The position numbers and the translations under genes are program-made. From contig JANXBD010000003.1 in assembly GCA_025057635.1 (NCBI GenBank), positions 1 through 64,000 on the forward strand: DNA of 64,000 nucleotides, given 5' to 3'. Origin of the DNA: Thermoflexus sp. (lineage in GTDB: Bacteria > Chloroflexota > Anaerolineae > Thermoflexales > Thermoflexaceae). Position 1 is the first letter of the stretch. The number at the start of each line of letters is the position of its first letter. Shown here piece after piece: positions 29,188-38,842 of the stretch. Under the pieces are notes generated by a model. It saw nothing but the letters and a program-made list of their open reading frames with translations. It was not told where the DNA came from and searched no databases.

Positions 29188-30276
29188 ATGGAGCTATTGC
29201 GTTTCTACCCAGAAGTGGTCAAGTTTATGCCCCTGGTGACGATCCGCCGGGAGCGTCGACTACCTATCCCAGGGAAGGTGCTGGTTCAGCGAGGGGATGG
29301 GGTGGAATCCACTACTGTGATCGCCGTGGCAGAGCAACCCGCCAGCGTAGCGATCGTGGACGTTGCTCGAATGTTGAAGATCTCGCCAGACCGAGCCACG
29401 GCCTATTTACAACGCAAGCTCGGCACTTCGGTCCGAACGGGAGAGCCTATCGCACGGCGGCGGGTCTGGCTCGGACTGCGCACCTTGGTGGCCCGTTCAC
29501 CGGTCGATGGAGAGATCGTGATGGCCGGCGGCGGAAAAGCCCTCATTCGAGCAGGAATGCGCCCCTTCGAACTTCGAGCAGGGTTCCCCGGGACAGTGGT
29601 GGATATTCTTCCCAGCCGCGGGGCGGTTATTCAAACGACAGGCGCTCTGATCCAGGGTTTCTGGTCTACCGGAACAGATTTTAGCGGGATGATCCGCATC
29701 GTCACCGGTGCGGCAGAGCCACTACGAGCCCGAGCGATCGACCCTATGGCTCAGGGCACCATAGTGGTAGGAGGCGCATGGATCGAACCCAGCGCGCTGG
29801 AGCAGGCAGAACGGTTCCAGGTTCGGGGGATCATCGCCGGAAGCATGGAGGCCTCCCTCTTGCCGATGCTGCGCGAATTATCCTTTCCTGTTGTCCTGAT
29901 CGAAGGGTTCGGCCATCTTGCCATGCATCCTGGGATCTTCCGGATTTTTTCCCTCTATCAAGGACGAGAGGCTTTTGTGCTGAGTTCCCCAACAGACCCG
30001 AGCAGCCCATCTGGTCGCCCAGAGATCTTAATCCCTGCTCCCACCGAGAATCCTCCTCCCCCTGAGCCTTCTAGCGAAATTCCCTTGCAACCTGGGATTC
30101 GAGTGCGTCTGCTGCGCGAGCCTTATCGAGGACGAACAGGGGTGGTGTCTAGAATCTCCCCTCACCCGTGGACGCTGGACAGCGGCTTGCGGAGCTGGTG
30201 CGCGGAAATCCATCTAGACAGTGAGGAGAGCAAGATCTGGGTGCCGATCTATAATATGGAAATTCTCCGGTCTTAG
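29188..30276 (+). CDS. Conserved hypothetical with barrel-sandwich-like segments and C-terminal KOW-like motif
   Basis: Start MELLRFYPEVVKF; VARSPVDGEIVMAGGG, GFPGTVVDILPSRGAVIQTTGALIQG; C-terminal GIRVRLLREPYRGRTGVVSRI. Confidence 0.6.
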   Translation: MELLRFYPEVVKFMPLVTIRRERRLPIPGKVLVQRGDGVESTTVIAVAEQPASVAIVDVARMLKISPDRATAYLQRKLGTSVRTGEPIARRRVWLGLRTLVARSPVDGEIVMAGGGKALIRAGMRPFELRAGFPGTVVDILPSRGAVIQTTGALIQGFWSTGTDFSGMIRIVTGAAEPLRARAIDPMAQGTIVVGGAWIEPSALEQAERFQVRGIIAGSMEASLLPMLRELSFPVVLIEGFGHLAMHPGIFRIFSLYQGREAFVLSSPTDPSSPSGRPEILIPAPTENPPPPEPSSEIPLQPGIRVRLLREPYRGRTGVVSRISPHPWTLDSGLRSWCAEIHLDSEESKIWVPIYNMEILRS

Positions 30277-30360
30277 GGATCCACCTAATCACCTTTATTC
30301 CGTTCCTGCGACCCCTCAGGAAACAGCGGGCCAAAGATTCTAACGGAGGAGGCAACTTCC

Positions 30361-30837
30361 ATGGCCGACGTCAATCTGGAAGAGATGCCCCCAGAGGAAG
30401 GTCAAAACCGAGCATTTCTACTGGGCGCGCTGGTTCTGGGAGGACTCTTCGTAGTGCTTCTTTGTTCGATTGGCCTGTATCTGGCCGTGGTCGGACCAGC
30501 TCGAGGTCGGCCTGCGGCAACCGCTAACACGCCAACTCGAACTCCTATCCCCTCGCCAAGCCCCCTGCCTCCCACATATACGCCCACCCCAAGTCCGACA
30601 TTCATTCCAACCGCTACACCCACCTCGCCCGTTGTCGCCGCAGCCCAGTCCACCGCCACGCCAACCTTAGCCATCACTCCTTCTCCAGCCCGTCCCACCC
30701 CTACCCCACGGCCCCCGCGGCGCAGTGGGCTTCCCCAAACCGGAGCAGACCACCTGGGCTGGGGGCTGGGCGTGATAGGTGTGCTGCTGCTTGCATTCCT
30801 GGCCCGACGACTTCGCTTGCGTTCTCAAGCCTCTTGA
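30361..30837 (+). CDS. LPXTG-type surface protein (LPQTG at 30730-30744)
   Basis: N-terminal TM, TP-rich linker, LPQTG + hydrophobic segment (LGWGLGVIGVLLLAFLA) + RRLRLRSQAS basic tail. Confidence 0.85.
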   Translation: MADVNLEEMPPEEGQNRAFLLGALVLGGLFVVLLCSIGLYLAVVGPARGRPAATANTPTRTPIPSPSPLPPTYTPTPSPTFIPTATPTSPVVAAAQSTATPTLAITPSPARPTPTPRPPRRSGLPQTGADHLGWGLGVIGVLLLAFLARRLRLRSQAS

Positions 30838-30945
30838 TCCCTTCCCGAACGTCCGGAGCTGAGTAGGCCCCTCCAAGAGGACTGCTCAGCTCCCAAGCGC
30901 CCCTCGCTCTTCGGATGGACTCCCTGTTTCCTTCCCACTGCTTTC

Positions 30946-31728
30946 TCACTGCTCCTTCTTCCCCCTCCGATTCATCTCGAAGAGAAATCGGAGCCCTTGT
31001 AACGTTAGATGAGGATCAACCACTTGAATCGCTTGAACCTCGTGGGCAATGACATCGGCCAAGCCACCGGTGGCGATCACTCGAGCAGACTCCTCCAGTT
31101 CCGCCTGTAGTCGGCTAATCATTCCCTCCACCATGCTCGCAAACCCGAATATGAGGCCGGATTGCATCGCCTGGATTGTATTACGGCCAATGGCCCGGGG
31201 AGGCCGGACGAGCTCCACCTGATATAGCTGGGCGGCCGCGGTAACCAAGGCTTCCGCGGCCACTATGATTCCCGGCGCGATCGCCCCACCTAGATATTCT
31301 CCTTCCCTTGAAATCACATCGAACACCGTGGCCGTCCCAAAGGCGATCGCGATGGCCGGTCCCCCATACAATCGAAAAGTGGCCACCACGTTCGCTACCC
31401 GGTCTGCCCCCACCTCCCGAGGATTTTCCACTGCCAGCCGGATCCCTGTCTTGATTCCAGGTCCGACAATTAGCGGCTCAATCCCCAGGTAATGCTGGAT
31501 CATCTCCTCGAACACAGCCCGAAGGGGAGGCACCACACAGGCAATAGCGCAACCTCGGATCTCCTGGGGACAAATCTGATGAAGGGCAAAAAGGTTCATG
31601 AAAAGGGCGGCATATTCATCGGCTAGGCGATGGCGCTGGGTGGAGAACCGCCAGTGGGCAATCAGGGATTCCCCACGAAAAACCCCTGCTTTAACGTTGG
31701 TGTTCCCGATGTCTATGCAAAGCAACAT
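30946..31728 (-). CDS. coaX: Type III pantothenate kinase
   Basis: MLLCIDIGNTNVKAGVF, VGADRVANVVATF, IAIAFGTATVFDVIS, GAIAPGI. Confidence 0.93.
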   Translation of the reverse strand: MLLCIDIGNTNVKAGVFRGESLIAHWRFSTQRHRLADEYAALFMNLFALHQICPQEIRGCAIACVVPPLRAVFEEMIQHYLGIEPLIVGPGIKTGIRLAVENPREVGADRVANVVATFRLYGGPAIAIAFGTATVFDVISREGEYLGGAIAPGIIVAAEALVTAAAQLYQVELVRPPRAIGRNTIQAMQSGLIFGFASMVEGMISRLQAELEESARVIATGGLADVIAHEVQAIQVVDPHLTLQGLRFLFEMNRRGKKEQ

Positions 31729-31781
31729 CAGCTTCTCCTCCTCTTGCTCTCCCTTCCACCAAACCGAATCATCCATCGCGC

Positions 31782-32618
31782 TTATCCCGGAAGGAGGAGG
31801 TTATCGATCAGCCGGGCCTCTCCGATATAAACAGCCAGCGAAAGGAGCGCTCGATCCTCCACCTGAGCTAACTCCTGCAGGGTTTCCGGATCTGCCACAC
31901 TCACATAATCCAAGCGGGCCAGTGGCTCGGCCCGGATGACTTCCCGCATCGCCTCCCGCAGGCGCTCTGCATCTCGTTCTCCATGTTCATAACGCGTTTT
32001 CGCAGCCTGAAGAGCCCGGAACAGCACTGTGGCCGCTCGCCGCTCCGCCGGATTCAGATAAGTATTCCGGCTGCTCATGGCCAGACCGTCTGGCTCTCGA
32101 ACGGTTGGGCAGACTACAATCTCCACCGGGATATTTAGATCCTGAACCATTCGCCGGATCACAACAACCTGCTGGGCGTCCTTCTGACCAAAATATGCTC
32201 GGTCTGGCTGGACGATGTTCAGAAGCTTCGTTACCACGGTCGCCACGCCCCGGAAGTGGCCGGGCCGCGCCGCGCCCTCCAGCGGCCGGCTGACCTCCTC
32301 GACAATCACCCACGTTTGAAAGCCCGGCGGATACATCTCTTCAACAGAAGGCGCAAAAACGAGATCCACCTCCAGGGGCTCTAACAGCCGAAGATCCCGG
32401 TTTAGATCCCGCGGATAGCGGTCATAGTCCTCGCGGGGCCCGAACTGGGTGGGATTGACGAAGATGCTGACGGCCACGTGATCGTTCTCCGCGCGGGCCC
32501 GACGGATGAGGGAGAGATGTCCCTCGTGGAGATACCCCATCGTCGGCACGAATCCCCACGGGCCTGCAAGAGCTCGTCGGATCGTGCGAGCTTCAGCAAT
32601 CGTGTGAACCACCCGCAT
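31782..32618 (-). CDS. panC: Pantothenate synthetase (pantoate-beta-alanine ligase)
   Basis: FVPTMGYLHEGHLSLIRRA, VSIFVNPTQFGPREDYDRYPR, AYFGQKDAQQ, GLAMSSRNTYL. Confidence 0.96.
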   Translation of the reverse strand: MRVVHTIAEARTIRRALAGPWGFVPTMGYLHEGHLSLIRRARAENDHVAVSIFVNPTQFGPREDYDRYPRDLNRDLRLLEPLEVDLVFAPSVEEMYPPGFQTWVIVEEVSRPLEGAARPGHFRGVATVVTKLLNIVQPDRAYFGQKDAQQVVVIRRMVQDLNIPVEIVVCPTVREPDGLAMSSRNTYLNPAERRAATVLFRALQAAKTRYEHGERDAERLREAMREVIRAEPLARLDYVSVADPETLQELAQVEDRALLSLAVYIGEARLIDNLLLPG

Positions 32619-32933
32619 GTTCTGCCTCCTTGCGATCGGTTAAGTGAGTTCGCGCACTCTAAGGGCTGAAACATTTCGACCGAAGTCGGACGTGCTCTTC
32701 TCCTTGAGCACCCAGTGAGAAAAGAAACTTCACTCCATTCCCTAGCCGCGAACATGTTCCCGTTGACCGTCAGACGCGCTTCCTTCCCAAGAGGTTAGAG
32801 AACGCAGAGGATGATGTTTCCGCTCGCACCCCAAGTGCGAACATGGGGTTGTCGTTTGCATTCCGGTGTCGGACACTGAGGGCACCTGGAATCGCAAGAA
32901 CGCTAGTAACGGGGGAAGTTCCCCGGATCGACG

Positions 32934-33923
32934 CTAAGAGCGCGCCCGCTCTAAGCGCGGAGCGATCACCCACGGCGGTGGCATCCTTGGCAGATTGGGA
33001 CACAGAACCCGCGTTCGTTGCTCCTCCAAAGTCTTGATCCATCGCCAGAGCATCTCATTCAGCGGGGTCGGAATTCCAATCCGCCGGCCGATGCCTACCA
33101 CTGCGCCGTTCAGTGCATCAATCTCGGTCGGTCGCCCCCGGCGCAGATCCTGGCGCATAGAAGAGGAGTTCTCCGCCGTTTGCCGGCAGACCTCTGCCAC
33201 GAAGCCCTCCGGATCCCGGAAAGGCAGGGAAATGTCTTGAGCCCTGGCCACCGCCGCCGTTTCCCGCGCGACCCCACGGGCCAGTCGCCAGAGATCCGAA
33301 CGCTCCAGCAGGGCCCCATTCGGCACATCGAAGAGGGCTGTAATGGGGTTGATGGCGGTGTTGGCCACCAGCTTCCCCCAGATCACGCCCTGCAGATCCC
33401 TGTGGAGTTCCACCTGGAACCCTGCTCGTTCCAGGAGATCTGCGATCCTTTCCAATAGCTCTGAATTTAAGGATGTGGCGCCCAGCCAGATGGAGCCCGT
33501 CCCACTCAGTCGAGCGTGCCCGGGCGCCAGGAGGGTGGTGCCCATCGTGGTGACACCCTGAAGCGCACGAGAAGGGCCCAGGATCTCCTGAAGCGTCTCC
33601 AGCGGCCCCAGCCCGTTCTGGAAGGTCAAGGCGATCCCATCCGGCTGCAACACCTGCCGGGCCCACTGCGCCGCCCGCTCGGTCTGATAGGTCTTCACTA
33701 GGATCAGGGCAAGGTCACACGGCGGGACTTCGGTTGGATCCGCAGCCGTCGCCACGCGGGCGGTTTCCTCTCCCTCGGCCGTCATCAGGCGCAAGCCATC
33801 CTGGCGCGCGGCCTCCAGAGCCTCTGTCCACGTGCCGAGCATCCAGACCTCAGCGACACGAGCCAGGCGGACCCCAAACAGAGTCCCCATGGCGCCGGTG
33901 CCTAGCAGGGCGATTCGCATCAT
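32934..33923 (-). CDS. panE: 2-dehydropantoate 2-reductase
   Basis: MRIALLGTGAMGTLFGVRLA; VKTYQTERAA; GKLVANTAINPITALFDVPNGALL. The ORF-track start is too far upstream. Confidence 0.92.
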   Translation of the reverse strand: MMRIALLGTGAMGTLFGVRLARVAEVWMLGTWTEALEAARQDGLRLMTAEGEETARVATAADPTEVPPCDLALILVKTYQTERAAQWARQVLQPDGIALTFQNGLGPLETLQEILGPSRALQGVTTMGTTLLAPGHARLSGTGSIWLGATSLNSELLERIADLLERAGFQVELHRDLQGVIWGKLVANTAINPITALFDVPNGALLERSDLWRLARGVARETAAVARAQDISLPFRDPEGFVAEVCRQTAENSSSMRQDLRRGRPTEIDALNGAVVGIGRRIGIPTPLNEMLWRWIKTLEEQRTRVLCPNLPRMPPPWVIAPRLERARS

Positions 33924-34804
33924 CGGGATTCCTCCACCGGCGTGGGAGCGGGAAAGGCCTCCAGCATCGCCCGGAAGGCGGCCAGCTCTTCCGAATCCAT
34001 CGAGAAGGCGTGCTCCGGGCCGGGGAAGCGACGGCTTCGCACATCCTCGCAGTAGGCCCGAACCGCTCGCACGATCTCCCTGCGGAGGTCCGCATACTTC
34101 TTCGCGAAGCGCGGCGTGAAGCGGTCGAAAAGACCGAGGAGATCGTGGAGGACCAGCACCTGACCATCGCAGCCGCTCCCTGCCCCAATGCCGATGGTGG
34201 GGATCCGCAGGCGCTGGGTAATCGCTGTGGCCACTTCCTCTGGGACCATCTCCAGAACGATGGCGAAGCAACCGGCATCTTCCAGGGCCAAGGCGTCCTC
34301 TAGCAGGCGCCGAGCCTCGATGGCCGTGCGACCCTGCAGGCGGTAGCCGCCCAGCTTGTGAACAGATTGAGGGGTGAGGCCGAGGTGGCCCATCACGGGG
34401 ATCCCGGCGCGCACAATCGCTTCGATGGTGGGAACCATCTCGCGGCCTCCCTCTAGCTTAACGGCATCCATGCCGGCCTCCTTTAAGAACCGCCCCGCAT
34501 TTCGAACGGCCTCCGGAATATCCGCCTGATAGGCCATGAAGGGCAGATCGCCCACTAGCAGTGCGGAAGGGTTCGCCCGAGCGACTGCCTTCGCGTGGTG
34601 GAGCATTTCCTCCATCGTCACTGGTAGCGTGTTGGGATAACCAAGGACGACCATGCCGAGGGAATCTCCCACTAAGATCACGTCGACGTCCACCTCATCC
34701 ACAGCGAGGGCAGTCGGATAATCGTAGGCGGTGATCATAGTGATCGGCTCGCGGGCGGCCTTCCGCGCCTGAAGTGTGTAGATGGTGACTTTTTTACGGG
34801 CCAT
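33920..34804 (-). CDS. panB: 3-methyl-2-oxobutanoate hydroxymethyltransferase
   Basis: MARKKVTIYTLQARKA; MITAYDYPTALAVDEVDVDVILVGDSLGMVVLGYPNTLPVTMEEMLHHAKAV; GIGAGSGCDGQVLVLHDLLG. Confidence 0.96.
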   Translation of the reverse strand: MARKKVTIYTLQARKAAREPITMITAYDYPTALAVDEVDVDVILVGDSLGMVVLGYPNTLPVTMEEMLHHAKAVARANPSALLVGDLPFMAYQADIPEAVRNAGRFLKEAGMDAVKLEGGREMVPTIEAIVRAGIPVMGHLGLTPQSVHKLGGYRLQGRTAIEARRLLEDALALEDAGCFAIVLEMVPEEVATAITQRLRIPTIGIGAGSGCDGQVLVLHDLLGLFDRFTPRFAKKYADLRREIVRAVRAYCEDVRSRRFPGPEHAFSMDSEELAAFRAMLEAFPAPTPVEESR

Positions 34805-35362
34805 GGTTCCCTCTGGGGAGTTCGCGAAGTCCTCGAAAATGCGTCCGAAACCGGACGGATGACAACGAGGGATAGGATTCCCAGGCGGGCCGGATGGATT
34901 CGCCGAAGGCGGCGGCGATCCTTCGATCCTCATCCCGGTCTAGTGTTGCTGCCAAGGCAAAGAAAATTAGGAACAAAAATGATTCAGTAAAGATCCGACT
35001 CCTAGAGGAGAGCACCGCTGCGAGGAGACGATGAGAGACGGAAGAGGCCCCTCGGGTGGAACTGTCCCGGACCTCGCCATCCCGGTTGCCCCGTGGCAAT
35101 CCAGGCGGTCGCACCAGGATCATACAGAAAAACGCTTCTCCTTATATCAGCTCACCGCTCCCTTGGGGTCGGTGGCGCTTTTCAGTATATCACAAAAATA
35201 TGAAAATAGGACGATCAAATCAATCTGGCCTTTTGTGGGAGAGGCCATAACGCTTATTCCGAATTTCTGCTTTCGCGAGCTTTCCAGCAACCTGCCCAGC
35301 CTGGTATGATCTCTTCCCTCAGATCCTGACTTTCTTGCTTTTAAAGTGACGCCGGACGGGCT

Positions 35363-36115
35363 TCAGAAGTCCCGTGCCTCTGGCCGGATAGAGCTCAACA
35401 CGAGATTCAACCCGACCAGCCCCATTAGGATCGGTAGGTCTACGAGAAGCACCGCGGCTAGCAAGGGGGTGAGCCGCATGAGGCTTTCGATTGTGATGGA
35501 TAGGATGGCTTGATGCAGCGAGATTGGGCCGGCCAACAAGAGGAAAAAGGCGAGGAGACTGCCAGCGATCCCCATCGCAGGCCAGGCTGCCCGATCCGAG
35601 GGACTGGGCCACATAGCGTTGCCTACAGCGAAGATGCAATAGAACCTTGCCCATCCCCATTCCTCTTGCGGAAGTGTTTCCAGCATCCGCCACGCAGATT
35701 CCCACATTTCCATACCGGAAGTGGGAGTAGAGAACCGGTGACCGCCAACGATCGCAATCACGATCAGCCCTACTACCAGTGGGGCTGCGCCGATCACGCT
35801 CATTCGGAAGGGATCGACCTCTGCTAGCTGAACCGCTCCTAAGCGGATCTGTCTTCCAGCCCGCTGGGGCCATATCGCAAAGCGATAGCGACGCACCCTC
35901 AGGAGCAAAGCAGCCAGCCAGTGACTGAGCTCGTGGAGGAAAACCCCGGGGAACAGCAGGGCCCAGTAAAGCATCACCGCAGTATCCGGATGGCCCGTGA
36001 GCCGGTTCAGCGCGATCTGGAGGTTGCGATGGAGCGCCCGCTGAACCACATACAGCAGAAGGCTGATCGTCAGGAAGACCAAGCCAGTTTCTAGGGCTAC
36101 CGCCGAATCCATCAA
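35363..36115 (-). CDS. Membrane protein with HELSH zinc-protease-like motif (M50-like)
   Basis: LLFPGVFLHELSHWLAALLL; several TM segments. Confidence 0.65.
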   Translation of the reverse strand: MMDSAVALETGLVFLTISLLLYVVQRALHRNLQIALNRLTGHPDTAVMLYWALLFPGVFLHELSHWLAALLLRVRRYRFAIWPQRAGRQIRLGAVQLAEVDPFRMSVIGAAPLVVGLIVIAIVGGHRFSTPTSGMEMWESAWRMLETLPQEEWGWARFYCIFAVGNAMWPSPSDRAAWPAMGIAGSLLAFFLLLAGPISLHQAILSITIESLMRLTPLLAAVLLVDLPILMGLVGLNLVLSSIRPEARDF

Positions 36116-37051
36116 TTATCCCTCCCGGCCCAGCGTAGCCTCTAGGAAATCCCGGTGGCCGTTCAGGAAGGCTTCGATCGGCATCATGCGCTTGCCCTCC
36201 GGCTGGATTTCCATGAGCACCAGGGCGCCTTCCCCTGTGCCGACCGCCGCTCCTCGGTCGATCGGGATAACCCGGCCTGGAGGGGCGGAAAGATCTAGGC
36301 GAACTCGGGCGCGGCCGATCTTCAGCAGCCGCCCTTTCCAGAACGTGTAGCCGCCGGGCCAGGGGGTGAAGGCCCGGATCCGTCGTTCGATCTCGATGGC
36401 CGACCGCCGCCAATCGATCTCCCCGTCCGCTTTAGTGATCGGAGGGCAATACGTGGCCTGGGATGGATCCTGGGGCTGGGGGGTGATCTCCCCGGCCAGC
36501 CAGCGGCGGAGGGTATCGCGCATCAATCGGGCTCCGCGCTGAGCCAGACGTTCCCCTAAGGTCTCCGCTGTGTCTTCCGGATCGATCGGCTCCCGCTCCA
36601 TCGCCAGGATCGGCCCGGCATCGACCTCCTCGGTCATGAGCATCACCGTCACCCCTGTCTCGGGATCGCCGTTCAGGATCGCCGCCTGGATCGGCGCCGG
36701 TCCTCGATAGCGAGGGAGCAAGGAGGCATGGAGGTTCAGGCACCCATAAGGGGGCAATTGTAGAACCTCCGAAGGCAGAATCAATCCGTAGGCCACAACG
36801 ACGATGGCGTCCGTCTGGATTTCTCGGAGCTGGGCCACGGCGGCAGGATCTCGACGCAGGGAGCGGGGCTGGAAAACCGGAAACCCTCGTGCTTCCGCCC
36901 AGCGCTTCACCGGGGGCGGGGTCGGTCGCAGCCCCCGGCCAGCCGGTTTGTCCGGTTGCGTGAAAACGGCAACAATCTCATGTTCCTCCGCTACAGCCTC
37001 GAAGGTCGGCAGCGCAAAAGCAGGGGATCCCATTAGGACCAGACGAGCCAT
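36116..37051 (-). CDS. fmt: Methionyl-tRNA formyltransferase
   Basis: MARLVLMGSPAFALPTFEAV; NLHASLLPRYRGPAPIQAAILNGDPETGVTVM; FTPWPGGYTFW. Confidence 0.96.
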   Translation of the reverse strand: MARLVLMGSPAFALPTFEAVAEEHEIVAVFTQPDKPAGRGLRPTPPPVKRWAEARGFPVFQPRSLRRDPAAVAQLREIQTDAIVVVAYGLILPSEVLQLPPYGCLNLHASLLPRYRGPAPIQAAILNGDPETGVTVMLMTEEVDAGPILAMEREPIDPEDTAETLGERLAQRGARLMRDTLRRWLAGEITPQPQDPSQATYCPPITKADGEIDWRRSAIEIERRIRAFTPWPGGYTFWKGRLLKIGRARVRLDLSAPPGRVIPIDRGAAVGTGEGALVLMEIQPEGKRMMPIEAFLNGHRDFLEATLGREG

Positions 37052-37268
37052 CCCCAACCTCTCCTTCGCTTGACTCGCAACGCCTACGCGCAGAAGGAGA
37101 ATTGACAATATCTTCTCCCTCCTCGCAAAGACCACACCGCTCCCCTCCTTATCCGGTTCGGGTGGACAAGATCAGAATGTGAAGGAGGAAGATTCCCGAC
37201 TCCCAAAGTCTTTTACAACCATGACCACATGGTCGTGAGAAAGAGAAGGGGAAGAATCCATCACATAC

Positions 37269-37571
37269 TCAGCGACCGATTTCCTCCTCCAGATCCCGAA
37301 GATAGCGCCAGGTGTAAAGGCCCGAGGAATGGCCATCTCCCCAGAAGAACCGCACGGCATAATTTCCCACATAGGCGAAATCTAACAGCGTATCATCCGG
37401 CTGGGGGCGCAGAAACAACGGGTTCTCCCGAGCCTGTTGGGCTTCCGCACGGCATAACGCGCAGGGACAGGCAGCTCGTAGACGAGACCAGGAGAGGGCT
37501 CGGCAGAGGCCATCCGGCCACTCAATAATCACCACACGGTTGTTGATATCAATCCGAACGTGCGCTAGCAT
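37269..37571 (-). CDS. DUF971 (GBBH-like N-terminal) domain protein
   Basis: IEWPDGLCRALSWSRLRAACPCALCRAE; YAVRFFWGDGHSSGLYTWRYLRDL. Confidence 0.9.
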   Translation of the reverse strand: MLAHVRIDINNRVVIIEWPDGLCRALSWSRLRAACPCALCRAEAQQARENPLFLRPQPDDTLLDFAYVGNYAVRFFWGDGHSSGLYTWRYLRDLEEEIGR

Positions 37572-37756
37572 GCCCCTTGCCTCTCAAAGAGTGGGACGAG
37601 CATCTCTCGGCACTCGGGCGCAACCATCACAGGCCCTTTCCTTAGATGAGGATAAGTAGCCTAGCAGAGCTGGAGGTGGCTGGGGATCAAAAAGGATGCG
37701 ATCAATCATAGATTTCCCAAGGCACAAAGGGAACGGTTTGACAGCTGGCGCAGAAA

Positions 37757-38842
37757 TCACGGACTAGATCGATACACAGAAGCTTCCGTCGAATACGGGG
37801 ATTGACGCAATCCATTAGGCCCATGGATCAGCCGCTGGCCCCAGGAGGTGAGTTGGTTCGGGTTGAATCCGATGACCATATCCAGATACTCAACGCCTCC
37901 GCTGTTTCCGCTCCACGACCAGCCCAGGTAGCCGATGCCATACTGATCGGCGTAGCTCATAATGGCATCCTCGTTGGGATCCCCGTCCGTGTGCATCCAT
38001 CCGAATTCTCCGATGACCAGGGGCAGATTTCGGTTGACGAAGGACTGGATGTAGCTTTGCACCTCGGCGGCCGTGTCGTAGACACCATACATATGGACGC
38101 TGAAGATGGTGTTGCGGTCGGGGTCAGCGTTGAGGATCTGGGGGGCGTTGTCGCGCATAATGAACTGCCAGTCCTGGCCCCAGTTGGGGGCGTCCACCAT
38201 CAGGGCGTGGCGGAAGCCGTGCTGGCGCAGGGCCTGGATGGCGCTGATGGTGTCTTGGATCCAGTTTTGGGTGTTCTGGTTGCCGTAGGGCTCGTTGCCG
38301 ATGTTGATGATGACGTAGGCTTCTTCGCCGGCGAGAACATTATAGATAGACTTCCAGTATTCGACAGCCTGGGCCAGGGAGGCAGCACCTGGCTGTTCGC
38401 CGTAGCCGGTGGTATCGTGCACTTCGAGGATACAGATCAGGCGGTTGGTTTTACAGAGCTGGATCACTTCAGCCACGTTAGCGGCTGAACTGGGCCACCA
38501 ACGTTGGCCACCGCTGAGGACGACGCGGATGGTGTTGGCGCCGGCGTTCTTGATGTCAGCGAAGGCACGGGTATGCTGGCGATACCAGACATGGGGGTGG
38601 TTGATGCCCCGTATCACGAAGAGGTTACCGTTCGCGTCCAAGATGTATCGACCGCTGACGCGAAACCCAGAAACCCCAGAAGGTGTCTGGGCTTTACGAG
38701 AAGAGGTTAGAAGAAAGACGAGAAATGACAGGATAACCAGCGCTAGAGCCCCCACGAGGCCTAGCAGAATCCAGCGGTAAGCCCGCCATATAGAGATCCG
38801 CTTGGAGCTCTCTAGATTGTGCATGATCCAGATTTTGCGCAC
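37757..38842 (-). CDS. Glycoside hydrolase family 5-like (endoglucanase/mannanase), membrane-anchored
   Basis: N-terminal TM; NLFVIRGINHPHVWY, INIGNEPYGN, VHMYGVYDT, PLVIGEFGW, YLGWSWSGN. Confidence 0.88.
   Translation of the reverse strand: MRKIWIMHNLESSKRISIWRAYRWILLGLVGALALVILSFLVFLLTSSRKAQTPSGVSGFRVSGRYILDANGNLFVIRGINHPHVWYRQHTRAFADIKNAGANTIRVVLSGGQRWWPSSAANVAEVIQLCKTNRLICILEVHDTTGYGEQPGAASLAQAVEYWKSIYNVLAGEEAYVIINIGNEPYGNQNTQNWIQDTISAIQALRQHGFRHALMVDAPNWGQDWQFIMRDNAPQILNADPDRNTIFSVHMYGVYDTAAEVQSYIQSFVNRNLPLVIGEFGWMHTDGDPNEDAIMSYADQYGIGYLGWSWSGNSGGVEYLDMVIGFNPNQLTSWGQRLIHGPNGLRQSPYSTEASVYRSSP

Noticed and set aside
34000-34303. 33734-34303 + ORF (189 aa)
   Set aside because: Antisense to panE/panB, which have strong motif support.
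38106-38780. Plus-strand ORFs opposite the GH5-like gene, including a 228-aa Val/Asp-rich ORF
   Set aside because: Antisense shadow of a well-supported glycoside hydrolase.
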